A stretch of 64,000 nucleotides of DNA from Candidatus Gastranaerophilales bacterium HUM_1. Lineage in GTDB: Bacteria; Cyanobacteriota; Vampirovibrionia; Gastranaerophilales; Gastranaerophilaceae. The position numbers and the translations under genes were made by a program. This document shows positions 25,164 through 33,463 of the stretch, in pieces; positions within the stretch are counted from its first letter, which is position 1; each line of letters begins with the position of its first letter. The stretch lies in the NCBI GenBank assembly GCA_002103105.1, contig DAAY01000007.1:246627-310626 (forward strand). The letters run 5' to 3'. Below the pieces are notes generated by a model that worked only from the letters and a program-made list of their open reading frames with translations, did no database searches and was not told the DNA's origin.

Positions 25164-25799
25164 TTAGTTCCATTTAGTTCTTGTAGGAACGATTGTTACC
25201 AATCTACCTTCGCATCCAGGAACAGATCCTTTAACAAGAACTAAACCGTTAGCTGAATCAACCTTAACTAATTTCAATTTAGTAATTGTAACTCTTTCGT
25301 TACCCATGTTACCAGCCATTCTTTTACCTTTGATAACACGGCTAGGAGTTGTACCTGCACCGATTGAACCAGGTTCTCTGTGGTTTTTAGAACCGTGAGC
25401 CATAGGTCCTCTTCCGAAGTTCCATCTTTTTACTGTACCTTGGAAACCTTTACCTATTGATTTACCTGTTACGTCAACTTTTTCAACATTTTCTAATACT
25501 GAAAGTTCAACCTTATCGCCTACTTTGTAATCTTGTGGGTTTTCAACTCTGAATTCTTGAAGATGTCTGTAATTTGATAAGTTATTTTTCTTGAAATGAC
25601 CTAATTGAGCTTTTGTCAAGTGTTTTTCTTTAGCTGCAACTGTACCAACTTGGATAGCGTTATAACCATCAGTTTCAACTGTTTTAACTTGAGTAACAAC
25701 AGTTTCATCAACTTTGATAACTGTTACAGGGATAGCCAAACCTTGTTCGTCAAAGATTTGAGTCATTCCAACTTTTTTTCCTATTACACCTAGTGTCAT
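25164..25799 (-). CDS. rplC: 50S ribosomal protein L3
   Basis: A 211-residue L3 starting MTLGVIGKKVGMTQIFDEQG, with G-K-G-F-Q-G-T-V-K-R-W-N-F and G-P-M-A-H-G-S-K-N-H-R-E-P-G-S-I-G. It starts 23S rRNA assembly near the peptidyl transferase centre. A structured spacer of 222 bases separates it from rpsJ, far more than between most genes of this operon. Confidence 0.98.
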   Translation of the reverse strand: MTLGVIGKKVGMTQIFDEQGLAIPVTVIKVDETVVTQVKTVETDGYNAIQVGTVAAKEKHLTKAQLGHFKKNNLSNYRHLQEFRVENPQDYKVGDKVELSVLENVEKVDVTGKSIGKGFQGTVKRWNFGRGPMAHGSKNHREPGSIGAGTTPSRVIKGKRMAGNMGNERVTITKLKLVKVDSANGLVLVKGSVPGCEGRLVTIVPTRTKWN

Positions 25800-26021
25800 A
25801 TTCTACCTTTCTTGCTCGCTCGTGTCCGTAATCACAAGGATTATCCTCGAGTTTGCATTTTCTCTTGCGAGCGCTACTTTTGCTTACTGTTCTTTTACCT
25901 CTTTTGAAGGACTTTCACCTTCCACCGCCTACTTGCCCAGAACTCGGACAATGACGGGTAGTAGATCACATTATTTATGCATAATGCTTATTCAATTTTC
26001 ATTTAGCAGGGATCTCAGCAA
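25800..26021 (-). other. Long structured spacer between rpsJ and rplC
   Basis: This 222-base non-coding stretch is richer in G and C than the genes around it. Several arms can pair on the minus strand: the base complements at 25867-25872 and 25814-25819 (GCTCGC/GCGAGC) and at 25941-25946 and 25848-25853 (AACTCG/CGAGTT), which would fold most of the spacer. It may be an untranslated regulatory RNA for the L3-L4 part of the operon or a remnant repeat. Confidence 0.45.
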
Positions 26022-26339
26022 CTATCTTGCTTCGATATCAACACCTGCTGGTAAATCTAATCTACGTAACTCATCCATAGTTTGTTGAGTTGGTTCGTAA
26101 ATATCGATAATGCGTTTGTGAGTTCTCATTTCGAAATGTTCACGAGATTTTTTATCAACGTGTGGTGAACGCAATACACAATAGATACGTCTTTTTGTAG
26201 GTAAAGGAATAGGTCCAGCTACTTGAGCGTCTGTTCTTTTTGCTGTTTCTACGATTTTTTCAGCAGATACATCAATTAGTTTGTGATCATAAGCTTTCAA
26301 ACAAACTCTGATTCTGTTTTTCTTAGTGCTGTTAGCCAT
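26022..26339 (-). CDS. rpsJ: 30S ribosomal protein S10
   Basis: A 105-residue S10 with the core [14 protein letters not shown] and G-P-I-P-L-P-T-K, and [19 protein letters not shown]. It is the first gene of the operon, as usual, behind a leader of about 140 bases. S10 also serves as NusE in transcription antitermination. Confidence 0.97.
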   Translation of the reverse strand: MANSTKKNRIRVCLKAYDHKLIDVSAEKIVETAKRTDAQVAGPIPLPTKRRIYCVLRSPHVDKKSREHFEMRTHKRIIDIYEPTQQTMDELRRLDLPAGVDIEAR

Positions 26340-26484
26340 TTGAATTCCTTTTTCTTTTTCTATGTACTACCTTTGTGGATTTTATTTCAAATCTTGAAAA
26401 TACAATACCTGAAACTATTTCCACTCCTGAAGTTCGCTATTTAAAATATTTCGGATATTTTACTACTATACTTCAAGCATATAT

Positions 26485-26513
26485 ATCTTAGGATAAACAA
26501 AACATAGTGTCAA
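26485..26513 (-). promoter_or_regulatory. Promoter of the S10 operon
   Basis: Minus-strand TTGACA (plus 26508-26513), exactly 17 bases, TAAGAT (plus 26485-26490). The predicted start leaves a leader of about 140 bases before rpsJ, long enough for regulation by a ribosomal protein. Confidence 0.75.
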
Positions 26514-26584
26514 CCGTGCTTTCCCATGTTTGTTTAGTTTTGTTACAAAGAGTTTTAGAGAAGATTTTGTAACAAATTTTTACA

Positions 26585-27142
26585 TTATGACCCGAATAAT
26601 TCATTCAATGAATTTCTCAAAGTTATTTCATTATTGATAATTTTTTCAGAATCACTTACGAATTTATCTGCTTCCCTCATGTTAGCAGGCAACAAATCTT
26701 TTGGAGAAAGTTCCTTAGATTTAAACTTTCGTATAAACATTTCAATAGAAGAGTTAATGTTAAAGAAAAACATTTTAAATTTCGAAGCTCCAGCCTTTTC
26801 CAAGGCATCTCTGCGTTCTTCAATTTCTAATTGTTTTTCTTCTAATTTAGAAAATGAATAGTTACCATTTTTTGGAAACTTCTTTTCTCCGCCAGTTTTA
26901 TCTAAGAATTTTCTTCCTTCTGGAGTTTTTGCAACAATTTTTATTGAATTGTCAGAACCCATTTCCATATCAAAATGAGTATCTGCTAAGTGACTTCTAA
27001 TAAAATCATTTGATGCTGCTACTGCTCGTCTAGGAGATTCATATTCTGTGATGTATTTTGCATATTTATCAATATCAACAGGCTTACGAAATGCCATACC
27101 AAAATTGGGATTTGCATTTGGGGTATTATTTTGAATTTGCAT
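26585..27142 (-). CDS. Unknown protein with M-Q-I...F-G N-terminus
   Basis: A 185-residue soluble protein I do not recognise. It begins MQIQNNTPNANPNFGMAF, then a mostly helical, Lys/Glu-rich body with I-T-E-Y-E-S-P-R-R-A-V and a long charged helix (about residues 100-125). The ATG at 27142 is chosen because AAAGGAAATAAT precedes it; more upstream starts give an unrelated-looking extension. The N-terminal motif recurs in other unknown proteins in this window. The gene stands alone between the S10 promoter and the phosphohexomutase terminator. Confidence 0.6.
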   Translation of the reverse strand: MQIQNNTPNANPNFGMAFRKPVDIDKYAKYITEYESPRRAVAASNDFIRSHLADTHFDMEMGSDNSIKIVAKTPEGRKFLDKTGGEKKFPKNGNYSFSKLEEKQLEIEERRDALEKAGASKFKMFFFNINSSIEMFIRKFKSKELSPKDLLPANMREADKFVSDSEKIINNEITLRNSLNELFGS

Positions 27143-27264
27143 ATTATTTCCTTTCATTTCAATTTTACAAGTTACAAAACTCGTAAATTCATTTTTTGTC
27201 ACTTTTAATTGATATAAATTTACAGAACTTAAAAAAATAATATGCCCATTATTTCTCAATATAA

Positions 27265-27289
27265 AAGAGGGAAGAAATTCTTCCCTCTT
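27265..27289. terminator. Terminator of the phosphohexomutase gene
   Basis: A nearly perfect palindrome, AAGAGGGAAGAA/TTCTTCCCTCTT, lies directly after the phosphohexomutase stop and is followed by a T-rich run on the minus strand. Confidence 0.8.
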
Positions 27290-27297
27290 AGTCCTTT

Positions 27298-28668
27298 TTA
27301 TAACATTGCTTTTATTTTCTCAATTTTATCTAAAGAATCACTTTCCATATAAATTCTCAAAAGAGGCTCTGTCCCAGATGGTCGAACCAAAATCCAAGTT
27401 GTTCCATCCTCCAAATACAACTTCACCCCGTCTTTAAAATCTTTTTTTGAAATTTTTTGGTCAATAATTTCTTCCATTTGAGAAAATTTATCCAGTACAG
27501 GCTTAATTTCATCTACATTTTCTAAACGTTTGTCAACTCTTGTATTGTGGAATGAACAGCCTACAAAATCCTTTAAGTCGTTTTGCAATTGAACTAAAGA
27601 TTTACCTTGGTATGCCATAGCTTCTAAAACCAAAAGGTTTGCCAAAATGCCATCTTTTTCTGGGATATGACCTTGAATACTCAACCCTCCAGATTCCTCA
27701 CCTGCAATAATTGGATTGTATTTTCGCATTGCAGCCCCTACATGTTTAAATCCAACAGGAGTTTCCACAACTTCAACACCAAGTTTTTGAGCAACAATAT
27801 CTAGCATCAAACTTGCACCAACTGTTTTTACCAAACAGCCTGAATATTTTTTATTTGTTTTTAAGTGCATTAATAAGATTGCAATAATTTCATTTGGAGT
27901 AACATATTCTCCATTTTCATTTACAACTCCAAACCTATCCGAATCACCATCATTCGCAAAGCCAACATAGTCATTATGAGATTTTATGTAGTTAATCATC
28001 TCTGACATATATTGAGGTTTAGGCTCAGGCATTCCGCCACCGAAATTTGTATCATGATACATATGAATACTGTCATATTCAATCCCGTTATCAGATAACA
28101 ACTTATCAAAATAACCAATACTTGCCGCATATAAACCATCAAAAATTATTCTCTTTTTCATATCCTTAATTTTTGAAAAATCAATAATTTCTTTTATTCG
28201 ATTAAAATAGTTGTTTGAAAAATCTGTATAAATCAATTTCCCTTTTATATGAGAATTAAAACTTTTACCAAAATTTGAAACAATTTCATCTGTAATTTCA
28301 GATGTTGCAGGGCCCGCATAATCTGGAATAAATTTAATCCCTAAATATTCTGGAGGGTTATGAGAGGCAGTAAACATTACTGCACAAGCATCAAGGAATT
28401 GAGCATTATATGCTAACACTGGGGTAGGAATAACCTTGTCACTATATAAAACTTTGAAACCTAAATCGCTAAGAATTTTTGCACATTGCATCGAAAATTC
28501 TTTTGCCATATTTCTTGGATCATAACCTACAATTATTGTTTTATAAATTCCATAAGTATCAAAAACATATTTTCCAATTGCCTTTGAAACAATTCCAACA
28601 TTCTCTTCGTTAAAATCTTTTCCAACGACAGCTCTCCAGCCATCAGTTCCAAATTTTATATCAGCCAT
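27298..28668 (-). CDS. Phosphoglucomutase/phosphomannomutase family protein
   Basis: Alpha-D-phosphohexomutase of 456 residues that moves phosphate between C1 and C6 of a hexose. Start I-K-F-G-T-D-G-W-R-A; active-site serine loop F-T-A-S-H-N-P-P-E (Ser about 101), Mg loop D-G-D-S-D-R-F-G (about 240), sugar-binding G-E-E-S-G-G (about 317) and phosphate-binding R-P-S-G-T-E-P near the end. Which hexose it prefers (glucose, mannose or glucosamine) cannot be settled by eye, so no symbol is given. It is a single-gene unit. Confidence 0.93.
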   Translation of the reverse strand: MADIKFGTDGWRAVVGKDFNEENVGIVSKAIGKYVFDTYGIYKTIIVGYDPRNMAKEFSMQCAKILSDLGFKVLYSDKVIPTPVLAYNAQFLDACAVMFTASHNPPEYLGIKFIPDYAGPATSEITDEIVSNFGKSFNSHIKGKLIYTDFSNNYFNRIKEIIDFSKIKDMKKRIIFDGLYAASIGYFDKLLSDNGIEYDSIHMYHDTNFGGGMPEPKPQYMSEMINYIKSHNDYVGFANDGDSDRFGVVNENGEYVTPNEIIAILLMHLKTNKKYSGCLVKTVGASLMLDIVAQKLGVEVVETPVGFKHVGAAMRKYNPIIAGEESGGLSIQGHIPEKDGILANLLVLEAMAYQGKSLVQLQNDLKDFVGCSFHNTRVDKRLENVDEIKPVLDKFSQMEEIIDQKISKKDFKDGVKLYLEDGTTWILVRPSGTEPLLRIYMESDSLDKIEKIKAML

Positions 28669-28687
28669 ACCCTCTCCTTTATCTTTC

Positions 28688-28696
28688 TGGTATAAT
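28688..28696 (+). promoter_or_regulatory. Extended -10 promoter of pheA
   Basis: TGG directly before TATAAT (28691-28696) forms an extended -10; no good -35 is seen. The start of transcription would lie about 20 bases before the ATG, with GGAG between. Confidence 0.5.
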
Positions 28697-28722
28697 TCTA
28701 ATAGAAATACGGAGTTAAGTAA

Positions 28723-29595
28723 ATGTCTAATTTTGAAATGATACGGAATATTGCATACCTAGAACCACAAACATCTTTTTCTGAAATGGCAAAAGATGAA
28801 TTTTGTCATATGTTAAAACTCGAAGGTAGATTTTCAACTCCACTAACAACAATTAAACAAATAGTTGACTATGTTGCAAAAAATCCCGATACAGTAGGTG
28901 TTCTTCCCGTTGAAAACACCCTTGATGGGACCATCCGAGAATCTTTAGACAATTTGATACTCTGCAAAAATCCAAATATAAGAATAATCTCTGAACTCAT
29001 TATGCCAATTGAATACTGTCTATTATCCAAAACAACGGAATTTTATAGTATCACAGGATTGATTGCAACCCCTAGACTTATTGGCAAATGTCACGAATTT
29101 ATTCAAAATGAATTACCAAGAAATTTAAACTTAATCGAAGCACCAACAATGCTTGAATCCGCTTTTGATTTAAGAAACTACAATTTAACGTATGCATCTA
29201 TTGGGAATAAAAAAATTGCCGAAACTTGCATGTTGAATGTCTTAAAAGAGAATATTCACGATGATAAAAATAACAAAACGAGATATATCTTAATTGGGGA
29301 TGTTGAAACAATGCCAACAGGGAAAGATAAAACAACCATCGCATTCAGAACAAATCATACCCCTGGAGCATTATTAGAAATTTTAAAAATATTTTTAGAA
29401 CACGGAATTAATCTTTCTTACATATCATCACGCCCATCAAAATTTGAGCCAAATGAATACATTTTTATTGTAAACTTTGACGGTCATCTAGGAAATACCG
29501 AGATGTTACAAGCAATTGAAGAAATCAAACCTAAAGCTTCATTTTTCAGATATTTAGGGTCATACAAAAAAGGACATTTAGTTAAAGAAGCTTAA
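28723..29595 (+). CDS. pheA: Prephenate dehydratase
   Basis: Converts prephenate to phenylpyruvate in phenylalanine synthesis. The catalytic domain (about 10-190) has V-L-P-V-E-N-T-L-D-G-T and N-x-T-R-Y (184-188; the family reads N-x-T-R-F). A C-terminal ACT domain (about 203-285) has G-A-L-L (215-218), but the usual E-S-R-P of the Phe-binding site reads S-S-R-P (235-238). This is the mono-functional form without chorismate mutase. GGAG precedes the ATG. The other shikimate-pathway genes seen here, aroK and aroB, are 10 kb away. Confidence 0.92.
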   Translation: MSNFEMIRNIAYLEPQTSFSEMAKDEFCHMLKLEGRFSTPLTTIKQIVDYVAKNPDTVGVLPVENTLDGTIRESLDNLILCKNPNIRIISELIMPIEYCLLSKTTEFYSITGLIATPRLIGKCHEFIQNELPRNLNLIEAPTMLESAFDLRNYNLTYASIGNKKIAETCMLNVLKENIHDDKNNKTRYILIGDVETMPTGKDKTTIAFRTNHTPGALLEILKIFLEHGINLSYISSRPSKFEPNEYIFIVNFDGHLGNTEMLQAIEEIKPKASFFRYLGSYKKGHLVKEA

Positions 29596-29599
29596 AATG

Positions 29600-30142
29600 T
29601 TACCAATTTTTCATCTGTAATAATTTCTTTTCAAGAGTTGCAGTATCATTGTTTGGAACTTTTATAAGTTCTTTTTTAGGAGGATTAATTATACAAATAT
29701 TATCGGAGCAATTGTCGTACAAATATGGTTCAACACATTCCATAGATTGGTTATTACATTTGACAATCATTTCACCGCTCATTAAATTCCCATCATGAAC
29801 ATAATAGTTTTCTAAACCATTTATTTCCAAAATTGAATCTATATCAGATTTCAAAGTTTTTCCAACTGGGCAATCAGCATAAGCCCAAAATACACGTTTC
29901 TTCTCATTCTTTGGGTTTATTACTTCGTAAAAAGTATCATTCCCCAAAGTGTTTTTATAAATAGAACTAGGAATTTGCTCCGCACCATATATTGATGGGG
30001 TATATGAAGGAGTTACCTCCGTCAACTTTTGAGAAGATGATTTCGGGGGTCGAGATTTATCTTTTGAAGATGGAGATAGCGAAATAACAAAAGTTACAGC
30101 TAAAATAATCAAGATTATACCAACAATATCTGATGTTTTCAT
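29600..30142 (-). CDS. Membrane-anchored thioredoxin-like protein
   Basis: A 180-residue protein with one N-terminal helix (about 5-23), a Ser/Pro-rich linker and a soluble domain with V-F-W-A-Y-A-D-C-P-V-G (Cys91) at the end of a strand. Two further Cys (145 and 150) lie just before I-I-N, and the end reads L-L-Q-M-K-N-W. The arrangement matches the C-terminal domain of the protein at 17952-18842: D-C-P, Cys pair, (V/I)-I-N, and ending in N-W. No C-x-x-C motif. Function is unknown. Confidence 0.55.
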   Translation of the reverse strand: MKTSDIVGIILIILAVTFVISLSPSSKDKSRPPKSSSQKLTEVTPSYTPSIYGAEQIPSSIYKNTLGNDTFYEVINPKNEKKRVFWAYADCPVGKTLKSDIDSILEINGLENYYVHDGNLMSGEMIVKCNNQSMECVEPYLYDNCSDNICIINPPKKELIKVPNNDTATLEKKLLQMKNW

Positions 30143-30197
30143 TTTGCCTCTCTAATTTACAAAAATATAATAACAAAATTTTTACATTCAGTCAAAA

Positions 30198-30998
30198 TTA
30201 TTCTGGTTGAACAATTTTCAAAGCTCTTTTATAAGAAGTTGTTGGATACCCCTTTTTAATATATTCTGGGTATTTTTCTTGAATATAGTTGTAAGCTTTT
30301 TTAATTCGCTTCTCTCCAGATGGATGATCGGAGAAAAAGTCAAAATAATTTCCAGAAATTTTATTTAACATAGAAATTGAAGCAAGAGGATTATACCCAG
30401 CATTTACCATATAATCAATACTAACTAAATCTGATTTTGTTTCTTGCCCTCTTGATAATTTTTTATTAACCAATTCACCAGCAACAGAAGAACCCGCCAA
30501 AATTGTCCCCGTTTTAGCAAGTTTTGAAGAATCATTTATCCAACTAACAAGAACTAACGCCGAACCTGCAACGCCAGCAGTTCTTGTCAAAATATTTCGA
30601 GCAAGGCTCTTTTTAACATGACTTTTTTCAACATGCCCCATCTCATGTCCTATGACATAAGCTAACTCATCTTCCGTTTCCACATATTTCAAAAGTCCAG
30701 AATAAACAGATATTTGATTGTTTATGTTTGTAGAAGCGTTTGCATCTTCTTTATCCACGACAACAAATTGTATTTTTGTATCAATATCATTATTGGAAAT
30801 AAGTTTCGCCCCAATATGATTTATTATATTAAACGCCTGATTCGAATTCCAATCTTTACAATATGGAGTAATATCTAAAGAAACAGAACCTTTTATCGGA
30901 TTAGAAGTTTCTGCCGAATTTGCTAAAGCAAGATTCGGCATTATTGTTAAAGAAATAGTTATCGATAACACCATCAATCGCTTAAGCAAATTCATCAT
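30198..30998 (-). CDS. M48-family metalloprotease with signal peptide
   Basis: A 266-residue protein with a signal peptide (about 1-26, ending A-L-A) and the zinc-binding H-E-M-G-H (118-122) followed by a downstream Glu in R-G-Q-E-T-K-S-D as the likely third ligand. M48 proteases such as Oma1/BepA/LoiP act in quality control of the cell envelope. The neighbouring Y-N-P-L-A-S-I-S-M-L is also seen in this family. miaB begins upstream and ends 22 bases before it, so the two may be co-transcribed. Confidence 0.88.
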   Translation of the reverse strand: MMNLLKRLMVLSITISLTIMPNLALANSAETSNPIKGSVSLDITPYCKDWNSNQAFNIINHIGAKLISNNDIDTKIQFVVVDKEDANASTNINNQISVYSGLLKYVETEDELAYVIGHEMGHVEKSHVKKSLARNILTRTAGVAGSALVLVSWINDSSKLAKTGTILAGSSVAGELVNKKLSRGQETKSDLVSIDYMVNAGYNPLASISMLNKISGNYFDFFSDHPSGEKRIKKAYNYIQEKYPEYIKKGYPTTSYKRALKIVQPE

Positions 30999-31020
30999 AA
31001 AACCTCACATCTTGATTTTA

Positions 31021-32346
31021 TTAAACCATTTCACCTTGTAAATACCAAGTTTTAACACCAGTAATTTTTACATTTACAAATTCACCAGTCAAATCTTTAT
31101 CGTAAGGGATATGAACAATTTTATTATTCCTTGTTCTTCCTGTAATTACATTCTTACCTTTATGGTTTTCAAAATTTTCAATCAAAACTTCTAATTCTCT
31201 ACCAATGAATTTTTTGTTTGATGCAAGACAACATTTTCTATTTTGCTCATTCAATCTTGCTAAACGCTCGAATTTAGTATCTTCATCAATATATTTATCA
31301 ACCCATTTTGCTGCAACTGTTTTTTCTCTAGGAGAATATGCCGCAGTATTAGAATAATCCAGACCTAATTCATCCATAGCCGTCAAAGTTTCAACAAACT
31401 GTTCTTCAGTTTCACCTGGGAAACCTGCAATGAAATCACTCGTTATTGTAACGTCTGGAACCATTTCTCTAACTTTATTTGCAATCTTGAAATAAGTTTC
31501 TCTATCATATCGTCTATTCATTTTTTTCAAAACTTCTGAACTCCCAGATTGCATAGGGATATGAAAATATTCACAAACTTTATCCAATTCTACAACAGTA
31601 TTGATTAGTTCATCAGTAATATCTGTTGGATAAGAGGTCACAAAACGTATTCTAAATTTACCCTCAATTGCATTCACGTCACGGAGCAAATCAGCTAAAC
31701 GATAATTCTTATCTTTAAAATCTTTTCCGTAACTATCAACATTCTGCCCAAGTAAAGTTATTTCTTTGAAACCAGAATTTAGAGCATCCTTAACTTCTTT
31801 CAATATGGTTTCTGGAAGTCTAGAACGTTCACGGCCTCTAGTGTATGGGACAATACAATAAGTACAAAAATTATTGCAACCTTCAGTAATCGGAATCCAC
31901 GCATTTACAGATTTAACTCTATTGATGTCATATTTTACAGCTTTATCATCTTCTGTCGCATTAGTTTCTTCACACTCACAAACCTTTTCGCCTTCATTAA
32001 TTTTTTTAATAATATCTGGAAGAGAATAAATTTTATGAGTTCCAAGAACGAAATCTACATAATTAGCACGCTTGAAAATTTCTTTAGCTTTTTGCTGTGC
32101 AACACAACCACAAAAACCAATTTTCAACTCAGGATTTGTTTTTTTCCATTTGCCCCAAGTTCCAATCAAACTAAACGCCTTATCCTCACTCAATTGTCTA
32201 ATTGAACAAGTATTAACCATCAACAAATCTGCATCTTTTGGAGTATCAGTTTCTTCATAACCAAAATTTGAAAGCATACCGAACATTCTCTCTGTATCGG
32301 ATTTATTCATCTGACAACCCATCGTTTCTATATAAACTTTTTTCAT
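31021..32346 (-). CDS. miaB: tRNA-2-methylthio-N6-dimethylallyladenosine synthase
   Basis: Radical-SAM enzyme that methylthiolates position 37 of tRNAs reading UNN codons. The N-terminal MTTase domain keeps the three cluster Cys (11, 47 and 81); the radical-SAM motif C-N-N-F-C-T-Y-C has Cys157, 161 and 164. The end (about 375-441) is a TRAM domain for tRNA binding. G-C-N-N-F-C-T-Y-C-I-V-P-Y-T-R-G-R-E-R-S-R points to MiaB rather than RimO. At 441 residues it is full length. Confidence 0.96.
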   Translation of the reverse strand: MKKVYIETMGCQMNKSDTERMFGMLSNFGYEETDTPKDADLLMVNTCSIRQLSEDKAFSLIGTWGKWKKTNPELKIGFCGCVAQQKAKEIFKRANYVDFVLGTHKIYSLPDIIKKINEGEKVCECEETNATEDDKAVKYDINRVKSVNAWIPITEGCNNFCTYCIVPYTRGRERSRLPETILKEVKDALNSGFKEITLLGQNVDSYGKDFKDKNYRLADLLRDVNAIEGKFRIRFVTSYPTDITDELINTVVELDKVCEYFHIPMQSGSSEVLKKMNRRYDRETYFKIANKVREMVPDVTITSDFIAGFPGETEEQFVETLTAMDELGLDYSNTAAYSPREKTVAAKWVDKYIDEDTKFERLARLNEQNRKCCLASNKKFIGRELEVLIENFENHKGKNVITGRTRNNKIVHIPYDKDLTGEFVNVKITGVKTWYLQGEMV

Positions 32347-32426
32347 TATTTACCCTTTTCTATTTTTACTTCTTTATTTTATCTTATATTAAAAACACTC
32401 TATGTAAAATTAATCAAAAACCTAAT

Positions 32427-32456
32427 TTGACACACCAGATTACAAGAATGTATAAT
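32427..32456 (+). promoter_or_regulatory. Consensus promoter of the UPF0489-like gene
   Basis: Perfect TTGACA (32427-32432), 18 bases, perfect TATAAT (32451-32456). The gene starts at 32476 with AGAGGGA between, giving a short leader. Confidence 0.8.
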
Positions 32457-32475
32457 TTTAAACAAAAGAGGGAAT

Positions 32476-33429
32476 ATGGAAAAGTTAAAAAAATTAGGAA
32501 TCATACTACTCCCGATAATACTTGTGACAGCTTTATTATTCGGAATATTTTACAATCAAAAATCTATAAAAATTGGAACTATTTGTAAAAAACTTCAACT
32601 AATTGATATAAATATTGACCACAATCAAGCACTAGATGTAATTGAAACAGCAAAAGAAAATCAAATTGAAATACCAGATACGGTTATTAATTTTGATACT
32701 CACAGCGATTTATATGTTTATCAAGAAATTTCACCAAAACTCGGGGCAGAAATTTATAATTGGATAAATGAATTAGTAATAAAAAATCCAGAAATTGAAA
32801 CAATATATTGGGTTATGCCAAAAGGGGAAGCAACAAATGCAATGATGCAATATGATTTTAAACAAAGAGATATTGATAATATACCAATTGCACTAGAAGG
32901 GAACAATAAAAAAAATGAGGATGATGTAAACCCTAATGTTCACCAAAAAGCATACACCCAAGATTTAATTATTAATACCAATAATGGATATTTAGAAGAG
33001 CTTGCATATAAAAAAGATTACGAAAAGCTGAAACAACCAAATTACAAAAAATTTAAACTTATTACTTGTACAGAAGAAACCTTACCAAATTTCAAAAACA
33101 AAAAAGTCTTTTTGAGTATAGATATGGATTATTTAAGTAATTCTGGCTTTGACACATCTGAAGACTGGTCACACAATCTTAAACCTCAAGAAGTAGAACA
33201 AGCTTATAACAAAATGATTACAACAATTAGGAATAAAAACATTCAGCCACAAATAATTTCCCTAACCCTTTCACCTCAATACATTCCAAAAAGCAATGAA
33301 AAACAAATCCAAGGAATTATGGAAGAATTTTTATATTATTCAAATGGAGAAGATATTATAAAAGAATACACTAGACGAGCAGGAAAACCACAAGTTAGAA
33401 AAGGTCAAAAAAAATATAAAGAGGTATAA
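32476..33429 (+). CDS. Membrane-anchored UPF0489-like protein (arginase/deacetylase-like fold suspected)
   Basis: A 317-residue protein with one N-terminal helix (about 7-25), then a domain with V-I-N-F-D-T-H-S-D (about 75-83) and V-F-L-S-I-D-M-D-Y-L (about 213-222). A D-x-H-x-D near the start and D-x-D later are the metal-binding pattern of UPF0489 and, more distantly, of arginase/deacetylase folds. The reaction is not known. The C-terminus is Lys-rich. It is a single-gene unit flanked by a consensus promoter and a strong terminator. Confidence 0.55.
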   Translation: MEKLKKLGIILLPIILVTALLFGIFYNQKSIKIGTICKKLQLIDINIDHNQALDVIETAKENQIEIPDTVINFDTHSDLYVYQEISPKLGAEIYNWINELVIKNPEIETIYWVMPKGEATNAMMQYDFKQRDIDNIPIALEGNNKKNEDDVNPNVHQKAYTQDLIINTNNGYLEELAYKKDYEKLKQPNYKKFKLITCTEETLPNFKNKKVFLSIDMDYLSNSGFDTSEDWSHNLKPQEVEQAYNKMITTIRNKNIQPQIISLTLSPQYIPKSNEKQIQGIMEEFLYYSNGEDIIKEYTRRAGKPQVRKGQKKYKEV

Positions 33430-33430
33430 A

Positions 33431-33458
33431 AAAGGAACGGTTATAAAGCCGTTCCTTT
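33431..33458. terminator. Bidirectional terminator
   Basis: AAAGGAACGG (33431-33440) pairs perfectly with CCGTTCCTTT (33449-33458) around an 8-base loop, between convergent genes. T-runs follow on the plus strand; A/T-rich sequence follows on the other. Confidence 0.85.
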
Positions 33459-33463
33459 TTATC

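Noticed and set aside
25800..26021. Group II intron or RNase P RNA remnant in the rpsJ-rplC spacer
   Set aside because: A short GGTGAAAGTCC-like string is present, but no domain V, catalytic triad or other conserved core was found.
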